Source of the DNA: Chloroflexota bacterium
GTDB lineage: Bacteria > Chloroflexota > Limnocylindria > Limnocylindrales > CSP1-4
DNA: 10,785 bases
Direction: 5' to 3'
Assembly (NCBI GenBank): GCA_021786915.1
Contig: JAJYMP010000012.1
Coordinates: forward strand, 1-10,785
Positions within the stretch are counted from its first letter, which is position 1; every line of letters starts with the position of its first letter. The notes beneath the pieces are model-generated. The model made no database searches. It was given only the letters and a program-made list of their open reading frames with translations, and had not been told where the DNA came from. A program made the translations under genes and the position numbers. This document shows, piece after piece, positions 1 to 6,829 of this stretch.

Positions 1-1
1 C

Positions 2-685
2 GCGGCTCGGGCCGCGCTCGACGCGCTGGGCCGGCCCGACCTGGCGCTCCGCGTCCGGCCGGCGGCAGCGGCCGGCCGCCCGGAGCGCGCCGCGGGCCTC
101 GGCCGACGGGCCTTCCTCACGCTGCCGGCAGCGCGCCTCCGGCGGGCGGCCGTGGACGCGGCGCGGGCGACGGAGTCCCCGCGAGACCGGATCGAGCGGA
201 CGGGCCCCGTCCCGAACCGCCGCACGCGGCTCGCGGGGATCGTCGAGCGGGCGGGGCGCTCGGGGGCCCTGGCCGGCGAGCTGGACGTCGCCCTGGGCCT
301 CTGCCGCGTCGAGGTCGGGCCGGCCTGCGACGGTTGCGGACTCTGCACGGTGGCCTGCCCGCACGGCGCCCTGACCCCGATTGCCGGCCGGGTCGTCGCG
401 GCCCCGGAGCGGTGCACGGCGTGCTCGGCGTGCGCGGCGGTCTGCCCCCAGCGGGCCGTCCGCATCCTGCCCTTCGGCGCCGAGGCGGTCACGGCCTCGG
501 ACTGGGCCCGTGCCGGGATCGGGACCGGGCCAGGACAGGACGGCGCATCCTGGCCCCGCCCGGGCGCGAACGCCCTGCCAAGCGGCGGCGGAGAGCTGCG
601 GCTCCGGTCCGAGCGCGCCGACGCCGACATGCGGGCCGAGGCCCTGGCCCGACTCGGGGCGCCCACGGCCGGTGCGGCCAGGTGA
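2..685 (+). CDS. Ferredoxin-like protein with two [4Fe-4S] motifs (5' end outside window)
   Basis: The frame is open to the left edge, so this is the C-terminal part (227 residues visible) of a longer protein. A GTG at 152 is possible but no start is required. Two classic cluster motifs are seen: CDGCGLCTVACP (visible residues ~109-120) and CTACSACAAVCP (~138-149), each CxxCxxCxxxCP, so the domain should bind two [4Fe-4S] clusters and carry electrons. An extra Cys lies just before the first motif. An RRAFL stretch sits at visible residues ~35-39. It resembles the Arg-Arg-x-Phe element of Tat signals, but its place inside a long Arg/Ala-rich region argues against a signal peptide unless the true start is close by. 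The C-terminal ~70 residues are low complexity. The stop overlaps the moaA GTG (GTGA at 682-685). Position in a Moco operon suggests an electron-transfer or assembly role for a molybdoenzyme; that is inference. The family is not identified. Confidence 0.8.
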   Translation, partial: AARAALDALGRPDLALRVRPAAAAGRPERAAGLGRRAFLTLPAARLRRAAVDAARATESPRDRIERTGPVPNRRTRLAGIVERAGRSGALAGELDVALGLCRVEVGPACDGCGLCTVACPHGALTPIAGRVVAAPERCTACSACAAVCPQRAVRILPFGAEAVTASDWARAGIGTGPGQDGASWPRPGANALPSGGGELRLRSERADADMRAEALARLGAPTAGAAR

Positions 686-1740
686 CCGCACTCGCATCGT
701 CTGTCCAGGCGGCCTCGGGCGGCCCGTTGCGCGCGCCGGAGCCGCTGGAAGACGCGATGGGGCGCCCGCTCCGAGACCTCCGGATCTCGGTCACGGACCG
801 CTGCAACTTCCGCTGCTCGTACTGCCTGCCCGCGGATGCCGGCGAGCCCCGGCTCATCGCCCGCGACCGCCTCCTCTCCTTCGAGCAGATCGCGCGGGTC
901 GCCGAGGCCGCGGCCGACCTCGGCGTCAGCAAGGTCCGCCTGACGGGTGGCGAGCCGCTGCTGCGGCGGGGGCTGCCCGCCCTCGTCGCGATGCTGGCCG
1001 GCCTCCGGGGTGTCGGCGAGTTGGCCCTCACCACGAACGGCTGGCTCCTGGACCACCTCGCGGGGCCGCTCGCGGACGCCGGGCTCCGCCGCGCCACCGT
1101 CAGCCTCGACTCGCTCGACCCTGACACCTTCGCGAGGATCAGCGGTGTCGGCGCCAGCCCCGAGCGGGTCGTGGCCGGTATTGACGCCGCGCTCGCCACG
1201 GGGCTCCGGCCCGTGAAGCTCAACGCGGTGATCCGGCGCGGCGTGAACGACGCCGGGGTCGTCGAGCTGGCGGCCTTCGCCCGGGACCGGGGGCTCGAGC
1301 TCCGGCTGATCGAGTACATGGACGTCGGGCAGGCCGGCCGATGGGACCCGGCGGAGGTGGTCCCGGCCGCGGCCATGCTCGCCGCCGTGGACGCGGCCTA
1401 CCCGCTCGCCGCGGAGGAGGAGCCGGCCGACGGCTCGGTCGCCAGGCGCTACCGCTACGCCGACGGCGCCGGCGCGCTGGGCGTCATCACCGCGGTCAGC
1501 CGCCCGTTCTGCGGCGGGTGCACGCGCCTCCGGCTCACCGCAGACGGCAACATCTACACGTGCCTGTTCGCCGAGTGGGGGGCGGACCTGCGCCCCCTCC
1601 TCCAGCCGGGCGCGGACCCGCGGCTGCTCGGCGAGGCCATGCTCACGACATGGGGCTCGAGGCTGGACCGGTACTCGGAGACGCGGGCCTCGGCGAGGCC
1701 GGGCAGGCGTAGCGTGGAGATGTACCGGATCGGCGGCTGA
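682..1740 (+). CDS. moaA: GTP 3',8-cyclase MoaA (radical SAM, Moco biosynthesis)
   Basis: MoaA is the cytoplasmic radical-SAM enzyme that rearranges GTP to 3',8-cyclo-7,8-dihydro-GTP, the first step of molybdopterin synthesis with MoaC. With the GTG at 682 the protein has 352 residues, near the usual ~330. The radical-SAM cluster motif CNFRCSYC is at residues 41-48 (C41, C45, C48), the SAM-binding GGEP at 89-92, and the second C-terminal [4Fe-4S] ligands C277, C280 and C294 (CxxCx13C). The chain ends in the diagnostic Gly-Gly tail (MYRIGG), which family knowledge says is needed for activity. I prefer GTG 682 because PLEDAMGRPLRDLRIS before the motif matches the conserved MoaA N-terminus and because the start overlaps the upstream stop by 4 nt. 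ATG 757, with a GGAAG 5 nt upstream, would remove part of that region. TTG 727 is another possibility. No moaC, moaD or moaE lies in the window. Confidence 0.96.
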   Translation: MTALASSVQAASGGPLRAPEPLEDAMGRPLRDLRISVTDRCNFRCSYCLPADAGEPRLIARDRLLSFEQIARVAEAAADLGVSKVRLTGGEPLLRRGLPALVAMLAGLRGVGELALTTNGWLLDHLAGPLADAGLRRATVSLDSLDPDTFARISGVGASPERVVAGIDAALATGLRPVKLNAVIRRGVNDAGVVELAAFARDRGLELRLIEYMDVGQAGRWDPAEVVPAAAMLAAVDAAYPLAAEEEPADGSVARRYRYADGAGALGVITAVSRPFCGGCTRLRLTADGNIYTCLFAEWGADLRPLLQPGADPRLLGEAMLTTWGSRLDRYSETRASARPGRRSVEMYRIGG

Positions 1741-1781
1741 CGCTTGTCGGCCGCTCCGCACGGGATCCGGCCCCCAGACTT

Positions 1782-1786
1782 GGGAG
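1782..1786 (+). promoter_or_regulatory. Ribosome binding site of the DUF6457-like gene
   Basis: GGGAG lies 8 nt before ATG 1795. It supports that start over the in-frame TTG at 1744, which has no such sequence and would add a 17-residue extension that does not look conserved. Confidence 0.6.
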
Positions 1787-1794
1787 ATGTGGAC

Positions 1795-2061
1795 ATGGAC
1801 CTCGAACAGTGCCTCGCGATCGCCTCGGCGGCCGTTGGCGACGACACCGCGGTCGCCTCACCGACCCCCGCCGAGACCGACGCGCTCCTCGACCTGACTC
1901 GCGCGGTCGCGCACGCGCGCGAGCGCAAGGCGGCGCCCCTGGCGGCCTTCGCGGTCGGCGCCGCGCTCGCCCGCCTGACCCCGGAAGAGCGCGTCGTCGC
2001 GATCCGGGCGGCGACGGCGGCGATCGACGCCGCGCAGTCCGGGGAGGGCGGCGCCGCGTGA
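1795..2061 (+). CDS. DUF6457-like small protein of the Moco locus
   Basis: An 88-residue soluble, mainly helical protein. The segment LLDLTRAVAHARERKAAPLA (residues 31-50), followed by AFAVGAALAR, matches the pattern I associate with DUF6457, a small domain found alone or fused next to molybdopterin genes in high-GC bacteria. No catalytic motif or transmembrane segment is visible and the one Cys (C6) is not in a motif. The ATG at 1795 has a GGGAG Shine-Dalgarno 8 nt upstream. The stop overlaps the moeA GTG in a GTGA (2058-2061), so translation is probably coupled to moeA. Location between moaA and moeA suggests an accessory role in Moco assembly or handover. Biochemical function is unknown to me, and the family call rests on remembered pattern only. 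Confidence 0.75.
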   Translation: MDLEQCLAIASAAVGDDTAVASPTPAETDALLDLTRAVAHARERKAAPLAAFAVGAALARLTPEERVVAIRAATAAIDAAQSGEGGAA

Positions 2062-3272
2062 GCCATCGGGCAGGCGCGGCGCCCGGACCGGCGACGCTGT
2101 CCCACGAGCGCGCGGCCATCCGGGCCGTGACGGAGCTGGCGACGCTCGACGTCGCCCGCGCGATCGCGATCGCGATCGTCGACCAGCTCGCCCCGGCGCT
2201 GGTGCAGCTGCCCGCCGCGCTGGGCCTCACGCTGGCGGAAACGCCCCGGGCGGCGAACCCCCTGCCCCCGTTCGACAACTCGGCGATGGACGGCTTCGCC
2301 GTGAGGGCGGCGGACGTCCCCCCGGACGGGAGGCTGACGCTCGGGCTCGCGGAGCCGATCTGCACGGGCATGCCGGTCAGGCACCCGATGGACGCCGTCG
2401 TGCCGCTCGAGCGGGCGTCGCCGGACGCGGGAGTGCTGGCCATCCGCGGGCCGGTCCGCGCCGGCGACCACGTGCGCCGCGCCGGCGAGGAGCTGGCGCG
2501 CGGCGCGGCCGTTCTGCCGGCGGGCGCGCGGCTCACCCCGTCGGCGCTCGGGCTCCTCGCGTCCGCGGGCCGTGCGAGCGTCCTGGCCGTCCCGAGGCCC
2601 CGCGCCGCCGTCGTGGTCACGGGCGACGAGCTGGTCGACGCCGGCGGCGACCTCCCGCCGGGCAGCATCCGCGACTCCAACGGCGTCCTGCTAAGGGGAC
2701 TGCTGGAGGAGGCGGGGGCGGTGGTCGTGTCGGTCGAGCGCCAGCCGGACAGCCCCGACGACATCCGGCGCGCCATCCTCGCGCTGCGGGGGGCGGCAGA
2801 CTTCGTGTGCACCTCGGGGGGCGCGTCTGTTGGGACCCGAGACCACACCGTCGCGGTGCTTGCGGGGGCCGGCCGTCTCGTGATCCGGCAGCTCGCCATC
2901 CGGCCCGGCCGCCCGACCACGATGGCCCTGGTCGACGGCCTGCCCGTGATCGCGCTCCCCGGCAATCCGCTCGCCGCCGTCGCCGGCTTCGAGGCGATCG
3001 CGCGCCCGGTGGTCCGCCGCCTGGCCGCCGCGCCGGACGTGCTCCGCCCTGTTGTCAGGGCCGTCGCGGGCGCCGACATCCGACGCCGCGACCGGCTCGA
3101 GCTGCTCCCCGTTCGGATGCTGCCCGGCGACCCGCCCGTCGCGGAGCCCGCCCGCCGCACCGGCTCTGCGATGCTCGCCGGGTCGGCGCTCGCCGACGGG
3201 TTCGCGCTCGTCCCGGTCGGCGACGGCGAGATCGGCGCCGGCGAAACGGTCGACGTCGAGGTCTGGCGGTAG
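2058..3272 (+). CDS. moeA: Molybdopterin molybdenumtransferase MoeA
   Basis: MoeA inserts molybdate into adenylated molybdopterin (MPT-AMP), giving Mo-molybdopterin in the cytoplasm. With GTG 2058 the protein has 404 residues, the usual family length. Family signatures appear in order: LPPFDNSAMDGFAVR (residues ~69-83); the MoCF-biosynthesis domain with VVVTGDEL (TGDEL at 188-192) and IRDSNG (DSN at 206-208); TSGGASVGTRD (252-262); ALPGNPLAAV (PGNP at 301-304); then the C-terminal beta-barrel domain IV. The start is a GTGA overlap with the preceding stop and has GGGGAGG at 2041-2047, about 10 nt upstream. The first ~25 residues (Ala/Gly/Pro-rich) are not conserved, so GTG 2127 cannot be fully excluded. 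Residues 35-40 are encoded by three exact copies of GCGATC. With moaA and mobA it forms most of the late Moco pathway. Confidence 0.95.
   Translation: MSHRAGAAPGPATLSHERAAIRAVTELATLDVARAIAIAIVDQLAPALVQLPAALGLTLAETPRAANPLPPFDNSAMDGFAVRAADVPPDGRLTLGLAEPICTGMPVRHPMDAVVPLERASPDAGVLAIRGPVRAGDHVRRAGEELARGAAVLPAGARLTPSALGLLASAGRASVLAVPRPRAAVVVTGDELVDAGGDLPPGSIRDSNGVLLRGLLEEAGAVVVSVERQPDSPDDIRRAILALRGAADFVCTSGGASVGTRDHTVAVLAGAGRLVIRQLAIRPGRPTTMALVDGLPVIALPGNPLAAVAGFEAIARPVVRRLAAAPDVLRPVVRAVAGADIRRRDRLELLPVRMLPGDPPVAEPARRTGSAMLAGSALADGFALVPVGDGEIGAGETVDVEVWR
2160..2178. repeat. GCGATC x3 tandem repeat and 18-bp palindrome in moeA
   Basis: Three exact GCGATC copies (2160-2177) encode Ala-Ile-Ala-Ile-Ala-Ile in the N-terminal part of MoeA. 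Positions 2161-2178 form a perfect 18-bp palindrome of overlapping CGATCG units, with two overlapping GCGATCGC octamers. It is a candidate slippage site. Confidence 0.85.
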
Positions 3273-3357
3273 CGGCCCGTGTCTACCGCGCAGGGCGGCC
3301 GGCCCGCCCCCGTTTCGGCGCTGACCGAGGTCATGCGGGCCGTGGAGGACTGAAGGC
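3273..3357 (+). other. moeA-trmO spacer with a 24-codon open frame
   Basis: An 85-nt gap. It contains a GTG-initiated 24-codon open frame (3279-3353, peptide beginning MSTAQGGRPAPV and ending VMRAVED). No clear Shine-Dalgarno precedes its GTG and I recognise no family. GGAGG at 3344-3348 inside it is the likely ribosome binding site of the next gene. No terminator-like hairpin was seen, so read-through from moeA is likely. Confidence 0.4.
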
Positions 3358-3840
3358 GTGGAGCCCGTCACCTACCGGCCGATCGGTGTCGTCCGCAGCC
3401 CCTTCACCAAGGCGGAAGGCATGCCGATCCAGGCTGTGGCGGCCGGAGGCGTCCGCGGCTGTGTCGAGCTCGACCCGGCGTACGCCGAGGGCCTCAAGGA
3501 CATCGAGGGTTTCAGCCACCTCATCCTCCTCTACCACCTCCACGAGGTGACGGCCCAGCGGCTCTCGGTCACCCCGTTCCTCGACACGGCGAGCCACGGC
3601 ATCTTCGCCACGCGCTCGCCCGCGCGCCCGAACGCCATCGGCATGTCGACGGTGCGGCTCCTCTCGATGAGCGGGTGCACCCTCGAGGTGGAGGGGCTCG
3701 ACATCCTCGAAGGGACGCCGCTGCTCGACATCAAGCCGTACGTGCCGCAGTTCGACGACCGCGATGGCGCCCGGATCGGCTGGTACGCGGACCGGGTGCA
3801 GTCCGTGGGCGAGACGCGCGCCGACGGCCGGTTCCGGTAA
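3358..3840 (+). CDS. TrmO/TsaA-like (UPF0066) SAM-dependent methyltransferase
   Basis: A 160-residue protein of the TsaA/UPF0066 family. Characterised members (E. coli TrmO) use SAM to N6-methylate t6A37 in tRNA, which improves Thr-codon decoding. The family signature GIFATRSPARPNAIGMSTVRLL is at residues 81-102 and LDILEGTPLLDIKPYVPQFD at 114-133; PIGVVRSPF near the N-terminus is also typical. It is the short form: E. coli TrmO (~235 aa) carries an extra C-terminal domain, absent here. The start is GTG 3358, with GGAGG at 3344-3348 (9-nt spacer); no upstream in-frame start fits as well. It follows moeA by 85 nt on the same strand and converges on mobA. Because it travels with Moco genes, a substrate other than tRNA cannot be excluded, so I give no symbol. 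Family certain, substrate uncertain. Confidence 0.9.
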   Translation: MEPVTYRPIGVVRSPFTKAEGMPIQAVAAGGVRGCVELDPAYAEGLKDIEGFSHLILLYHLHEVTAQRLSVTPFLDTASHGIFATRSPARPNAIGMSTVRLLSMSGCTLEVEGLDILEGTPLLDIKPYVPQFDDRDGARIGWYADRVQSVGETRADGRFR

Positions 3841-3845
3841 GCAGG

Positions 3846-4475
3846 TCAGCCTCGACGCTCGGAGCGCTGGAGCGCCGCCACGTCCGACGGCGAGTTGAGG
3901 TTCACGAGGCTCAGGCCCTCGGGGTCGAGCAGCGACCAGCACGCTCGCGGGATCACGTGGCACCGGGCGCCAGCGAGCAAGGCGGACATCCGTCGCTCGC
4001 CTGCGTCGAGGAGCGCCGAGACCACCCCCAGGGCCGACCGCCGGTACGCGCCGAGGAGGGGCGCCGGACCGTTCTCGCCCTCGAGGACCACGACATCGGA
4101 CTCCGGGCGCGCCCGCGCCTCGGTCGCGAGGAGCGCGAGGACGGCCGGCGACACGAACGGCATGTCGGACGCGACCACGAGCACAACCTCGTGCGCGGCG
4201 GCGGCGAGGCCGGCCTCGAGCCCGCCCATCGGACCGGCTCTGGGGCGCCGGTCGGCGCACGCCCGCGCGCCAGCTGACGCGGCTACGGCCGGCGCCAGGT
4301 CGTCCCCCTCCCGGGTCGCGACAACGACGTCGTCGGCCACGCTGCCGACAATGTCGACGGCAAGCTCCAGAAGGGTGCGCCCGCCCACCTCGATCCTGCG
4401 CTTGTCGACGCCCATCCGGCGGCTGGCTCCACCGGCGAGCACCACGGCCGACACCTGGGTCATGCCTTCCGCCAT
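3846..4475 (-). CDS. mobA: Molybdenum cofactor guanylyltransferase MobA
   Basis: MobA transfers GMP from GTP to Mo-molybdopterin to make the MGD cofactor of DMSO-reductase-family enzymes; it is a soluble Rossmann-like nucleotidyltransferase. The 209-residue protein has the nucleotide-binding loop LAGGASRRMGVDK (residues 13-25), GPMGGLEAGL (81-90), the metal-binding Asp in SDMPFV (DMP at 104-106) and the C-terminal NLNSPSD (192-198). The length is normal. ATG 4475 has AGAGGA at 4485-4490 as a Shine-Dalgarno (9-nt spacer). The internal ATG at 4463 has GGAAGG only 1 nt away, so it is less likely. The gene is on the opposite strand to moaA-moeA and its stop lies 5 nt from the trmO-like stop, leaving no room for separate terminators. 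A related activity such as CTP-dependent MocA is less likely. Confidence 0.93.
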   Translation of the reverse strand: MAEGMTQVSAVVLAGGASRRMGVDKRRIEVGGRTLLELAVDIVGSVADDVVVATREGDDLAPAVAASAGARACADRRPRAGPMGGLEAGLAAAAHEVVLVVASDMPFVSPAVLALLATEARARPESDVVVLEGENGPAPLLGAYRRSALGVVSALLDAGERRMSALLAGARCHVIPRACWSLLDPEGLSLVNLNSPSDVAALQRSERRG

Positions 4476-4522
4476 CTACGCCCGTCCTCTTCGAGCCCGG
4501 TGGGTCGCCTTCGGGTGGGGAC

Positions 4523-4540
4523 ATCGTACCGAGCGCTCGG
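4523..4540 (-). promoter_or_regulatory. Possible mobA promoter -10 with adjacent 12-bp palindrome
   Basis: Read on the minus strand, TACGAT (4523-4528) fits a TAnnnT -10 element about 48 nt upstream of the mobA ATG. Directly upstream is a perfect 12-bp palindrome, CCGAGCGCTCGG (4529-4540), placed where a repressor or activator could bind. No good -35 was found. Seen in sequence; regulatory role is inference. Confidence 0.3.
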
Positions 4541-4889
4541 ACAGCGCTGGCCTAACGCGTGCCTCACCCGGTCGCGCCTACGGCCGCGGCCACGGCGTGT
4601 GCCCGGAACGCGAGGAGCCAGCGACCCTGAAGCATCACAAGTTCATGCAACGGCGGTGCCGCGGTGTCCGGGGGAGACAGATTCGAGGAGGAGCGACGGT
4701 ACTGCCGCCAATCCAACGCGTGGACCGGGTCCGCGAACGCAGCCATGACCCGATCGATGTGGGCCCTCACTCGGCCATCGCGGTACTCTCGGGAATTCCA
4801 AGCACTGCCGCTGACTGCTCTGGAGGGTCGTACGACCATCGTGCGCCCCCACACCCGTCACCGGAGCGCCGCCAGCGGTTCATGTCGGC
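4541..4889. other. Gene-poor gap between mobA and the ywiC-like gene
   Basis: I see no convincing gene. Local GC is lower than in the flanks and third positions lack the strong G/C bias of real genes here. The longest minus-strand frame (4564-4854, 96 codons, starting MWGRTMVV) has many A/T-ending codons and no recognisable domain; it may be a decayed gene, but I cannot support a product. Short perfect palindromes occur at 4792-4799 (GGAATTCC) and 4826-4837 (GGTCGTACGACC). The latter lies 53 nt past the ywiC-like stop. No tRNA-like cloverleaf, CRISPR repeat or long terminal inverted repeat was found. Confidence 0.5.
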
Positions 4890-5687
4890 CTACGGCAGGG
4901 TGACGAACGAGACGAGCACCACCGCGATCGAGGCGATCGCCTCGATCGCGCCCACCTGGGCCGGCTTGAGCGGCTTGGGTGTCCGAGCCCGACGACGAGC
5001 GATCTCGGGGAGGGCGACGGCACGCACCGTGAGCCCTGCCGCGAGCACGACCCACGCCGGTCCGAGGACTATCGCGGGCACGAGCAGCGCTGCGTGGAAT
5101 CCCACCGACACGACCGTGAATGAGCGGCTGGTTCGCTCCCGGAGCACGGACCGCACGACGAGGACGGTGCCGAGCAGGTACGCGGTGCCGACCGCGGTCG
5201 CGACAGCCGCGGAGAGCGGGTCGAACGCCCCCGACACCCACGCCGCTGCCGGCACGAGGACGACAGCCTGGAGCGCCTGGGCGAGGCTGTTTGCGAGGTC
5301 GCGCCGGGTCCCGGGCCTCGCTCCGGCGACGATGATCGCGGTCGTCGGCGCGAGGATGATGAGCGCGAGCAGGAGCGCCGGGTACGCGACGGCGAGCGCG
5401 AGGCCCAGAACGCCGAAGCCGACCGCGTAGGCGGCGAGCGGCAGGCTGAACGCATCCCGGCGACGGGCGCGGAGCCACGACTGTCCGGTCGTCGACGCGA
5501 GGTACCCGAGCACCGACGCGACGGCGAGTACGAGCTGCCACGGGCCGGGTGCGCTCGCGGCGACGCCGAGGAGGAAGGGCACGGCCAGCATCGCCCAGGC
5601 GCCGTGCTGGTGCGGCAGCCACTGGCGCGCGACAGCGGGCCGAACCGACGTGACGGCAGCGCCGCCCGGCCCGATGGGTGCTGTCAT
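4890..5687 (-). CDS. YwiC-like integral membrane protein
   Basis: A 265-residue hydrophobic protein with about eight predicted membrane segments. The N-terminal PHQHGAWAMLAVPFLLG (residues 25-41) matches the signature of the YwiC-like family (His-Gly-Ala-Trp-Ala-Met before a membrane helix). A loop with RPGTRRDLANSLAQAL (~125-140) and a basic segment RRRARTPKPLKPAQVGAIEA (231-250) before the last helix also look family-like. Function is unknown. In B. subtilis ywiC lies beside narK, fnr and narGHJI, so a link to nitrate respiration is reasonable but unproven. The ATG at 5687 overlaps the upstream stop in ATGA, so it is coupled as the last gene of the DUF59/membrane/YwiC operon. Much longer open frames through this region read back into the upstream gene and are not real extensions. 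Codons 247-255 form a perfect 28-bp palindrome (4923-4950). Confidence 0.85.
   Translation of the reverse strand: MTAPIGPGGAAVTSVRPAVARQWLPHQHGAWAMLAVPFLLGVAASAPGPWQLVLAVASVLGYLASTTGQSWLRARRRDAFSLPLAAYAVGFGVLGLALAVAYPALLLALIILAPTTAIIVAGARPGTRRDLANSLAQALQAVVLVPAAAWVSGAFDPLSAAVATAVGTAYLLGTVLVVRSVLRERTSRSFTVVSVGFHAALLVPAIVLGPAWVVLAAGLTVRAVALPEIARRRARTPKPLKPAQVGAIEAIASIAVVLVSFVTLP
4923..4950. repeat. Perfect 28-bp GATC-containing palindrome inside the ywiC-like gene
   Basis: The left half CGCGATCGAGGCGA is followed directly by its exact reverse complement, with no spacer. It contains three CGATCG copies at 9-bp spacing (4925, 4934, 4943). It encodes residues 247-255 (AIEAIASIA) of the minus-strand protein, 31 nt before the stop codon. 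RNA from either strand could fold into a hairpin. Confidence 0.9.
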
Positions 5688-6829
5688 GACACGCTCGTCG
5701 CCGCGCGCCGCGCCTCGATCCCGTGCCGGCGGCGGAGTTCCGTGGCCGACGAGAGCACGGACGTCGTGACGAACACGAGCAGCGCGAGGACGTTCAGCAG
5801 GCCGCCCACGAGGAGGCCGTGGGTGAGGCCCAGGGCGTCGCCGCCGATCAGCCGGATCACGAGGCCCGCGTGAAGCAGCACGAGCGCCGCGTAGTTCCAC
5901 GGGTGGTAGGGCAGCGGGACGCGCAGCACGGCCGGGACGATCACCGGCGCGTGGCCGAACACCATCGACATGATGAATCCGAGGAACAGCGCGTGCAGGC
6001 GGATGTCGTACGCGGCGCCGGGGGCCGTGCCCGTGAGCGCCCACGCCGCCCCGGCCACCGCCAGCCACGCGTAGCCGATGAGCAGGCACAGCGCGATGAA
6101 GCGGGTGACGCCGCCCATCCGAACGGTCCGCCGCGCGAGGTCGTTGCGCGCGAGCCACCCGGCGACCGCAAGCATCGCCAGGCCGGCGACGCGGGTGCCG
6201 GCCTCCGGCCAGGCCACGGCCGCGGTCACGCCCATGACGAACAGCCAGAGCGCGACGATGAGCTGCCGGCGGACGTGCGTGGCGAGCCCGCCCAGGCGCG
6301 CGAGGTCGAGGCGCTCACCGATGACGGTCATGACGAGGAAGGCGGCCAGCCACGGGTAGGCGCCCACCACCGGGACGCCTGCGACGAGCAGCAGCGAGGC
6401 GCCGAGCCACGCGCCCGCGCCTGCCGCCTGGACGCCGAGCTGGAGCGAGCGGTCGACCCGTGCGAATGCCGCGTACACGAGGAGCAGGATGGCCGCGCCT
6501 CCGACCAGCCCGGCGCCCCCGAGGGCAGCGAGGCCGGTCACGAGCCCGATGGCGCCGACGGCCGACAGGGCAGGCGAGAGGTAGCCCCACGGGCGGCCGA
6601 GCGCCACCGCGCGCTCGAGCGCCACGACCGTGCCGAGGAACCCGAGCGTCATGAGCTCACCGTGGGTCGTCGCGAACCGCGCTGCCGCGGACGGCATCGC
6701 GACCCCGAGCAGGACCAGGGCGCCAGTGAGCCCGGAGAGCAGTGCCAGCCCGCCGATGGCGAGCAGCAGGAAGCGGCCGCGAGACGGCGACGCCTGCCGA
6801 GGTCCGCGAGCGGCGAGGAACGCGCTCAC
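5684..6829 (-). CDS. Multi-spanning membrane protein, distantly NnrS-like
   Basis: A 381-residue protein with about 12 hydrophobic helices (near 20-43, 57-77, 85-104, 108-125, 136-154, 158-170, 190-208, 212-227, 243-265, 278-300, 313-328 and 338-358) and a hydrophilic tail of ~18 residues. Several His lie in or next to helices: H56 (TTHGELM), H279 (RLHALFLGF), H293 (FGHAPV), H309 (YHPWN), H320 and H337. The His-rich HGELM and RLHALFLGFIMSMVFGHAP segments recall NnrS, a haem- and copper-associated membrane protein linked to nitric oxide stress; this resemblance is by eye and weak. I chose GTG 6829 because it overlaps the DUF59 stop in GTGA and leaves a short N-terminus before helix 1; longer frames run through the DUF59 gene. 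Its stop overlaps the ywiC-like ATG. Alternative: an unrelated uncharacterised permease-like family. Confidence 0.7.
   Translation of the reverse strand: MSAFLAARGPRQASPSRGRFLLLAIGGLALLSGLTGALVLLGVAMPSAAARFATTHGELMTLGFLGTVVALERAVALGRPWGYLSPALSAVGAIGLVTGLAALGGAGLVGGAAILLLVYAAFARVDRSLQLGVQAAGAGAWLGASLLLVAGVPVVGAYPWLAAFLVMTVIGERLDLARLGGLATHVRRQLIVALWLFVMGVTAAVAWPEAGTRVAGLAMLAVAGWLARNDLARRTVRMGGVTRFIALCLLIGYAWLAVAGAAWALTGTAPGAAYDIRLHALFLGFIMSMVFGHAPVIVPAVLRVPLPYHPWNYAALVLLHAGLVIRLIGGDALGLTHGLLVGGLLNVLALLVFVTTSVLSSATELRRRHGIEARRAATSVS

Noticed and set aside
1643..3334. A 563-codon open frame on the minus strand opposite moeA
   Set aside because: It is Ser/Arg/Pro/Ala-rich with no domain. It runs antisense to the clear MoeA and the DUF6457-like gene and is an effect of extreme GC content, which makes stops rare in shadow frames.
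3279..3353. 24-codon reading frame between moeA and the trmO-like gene
   Set aside because: No ribosome binding site of its own, no family, and it contains the next gene's Shine-Dalgarno; kept only as a note.
4564..4854. 96-codon minus-strand frame in the mobA-ywiC gap
   Set aside because: Third positions are far less GC-rich than in real neighbours and no domain is recognisable; could be a remnant but not supportable as a gene.
3895..5430. A 511-codon plus-strand frame across mobA, the gap and the ywiC-like gene
   Set aside because: It is antisense to two recognisable proteins, low complexity and without any motif.
5688..6158. N-terminal extension of the ywiC-like frame
   Set aside because: It overlaps the upstream membrane gene in another frame, is Arg/Pro-rich, and ATG 5687 with the ATGA overlap explains the start.
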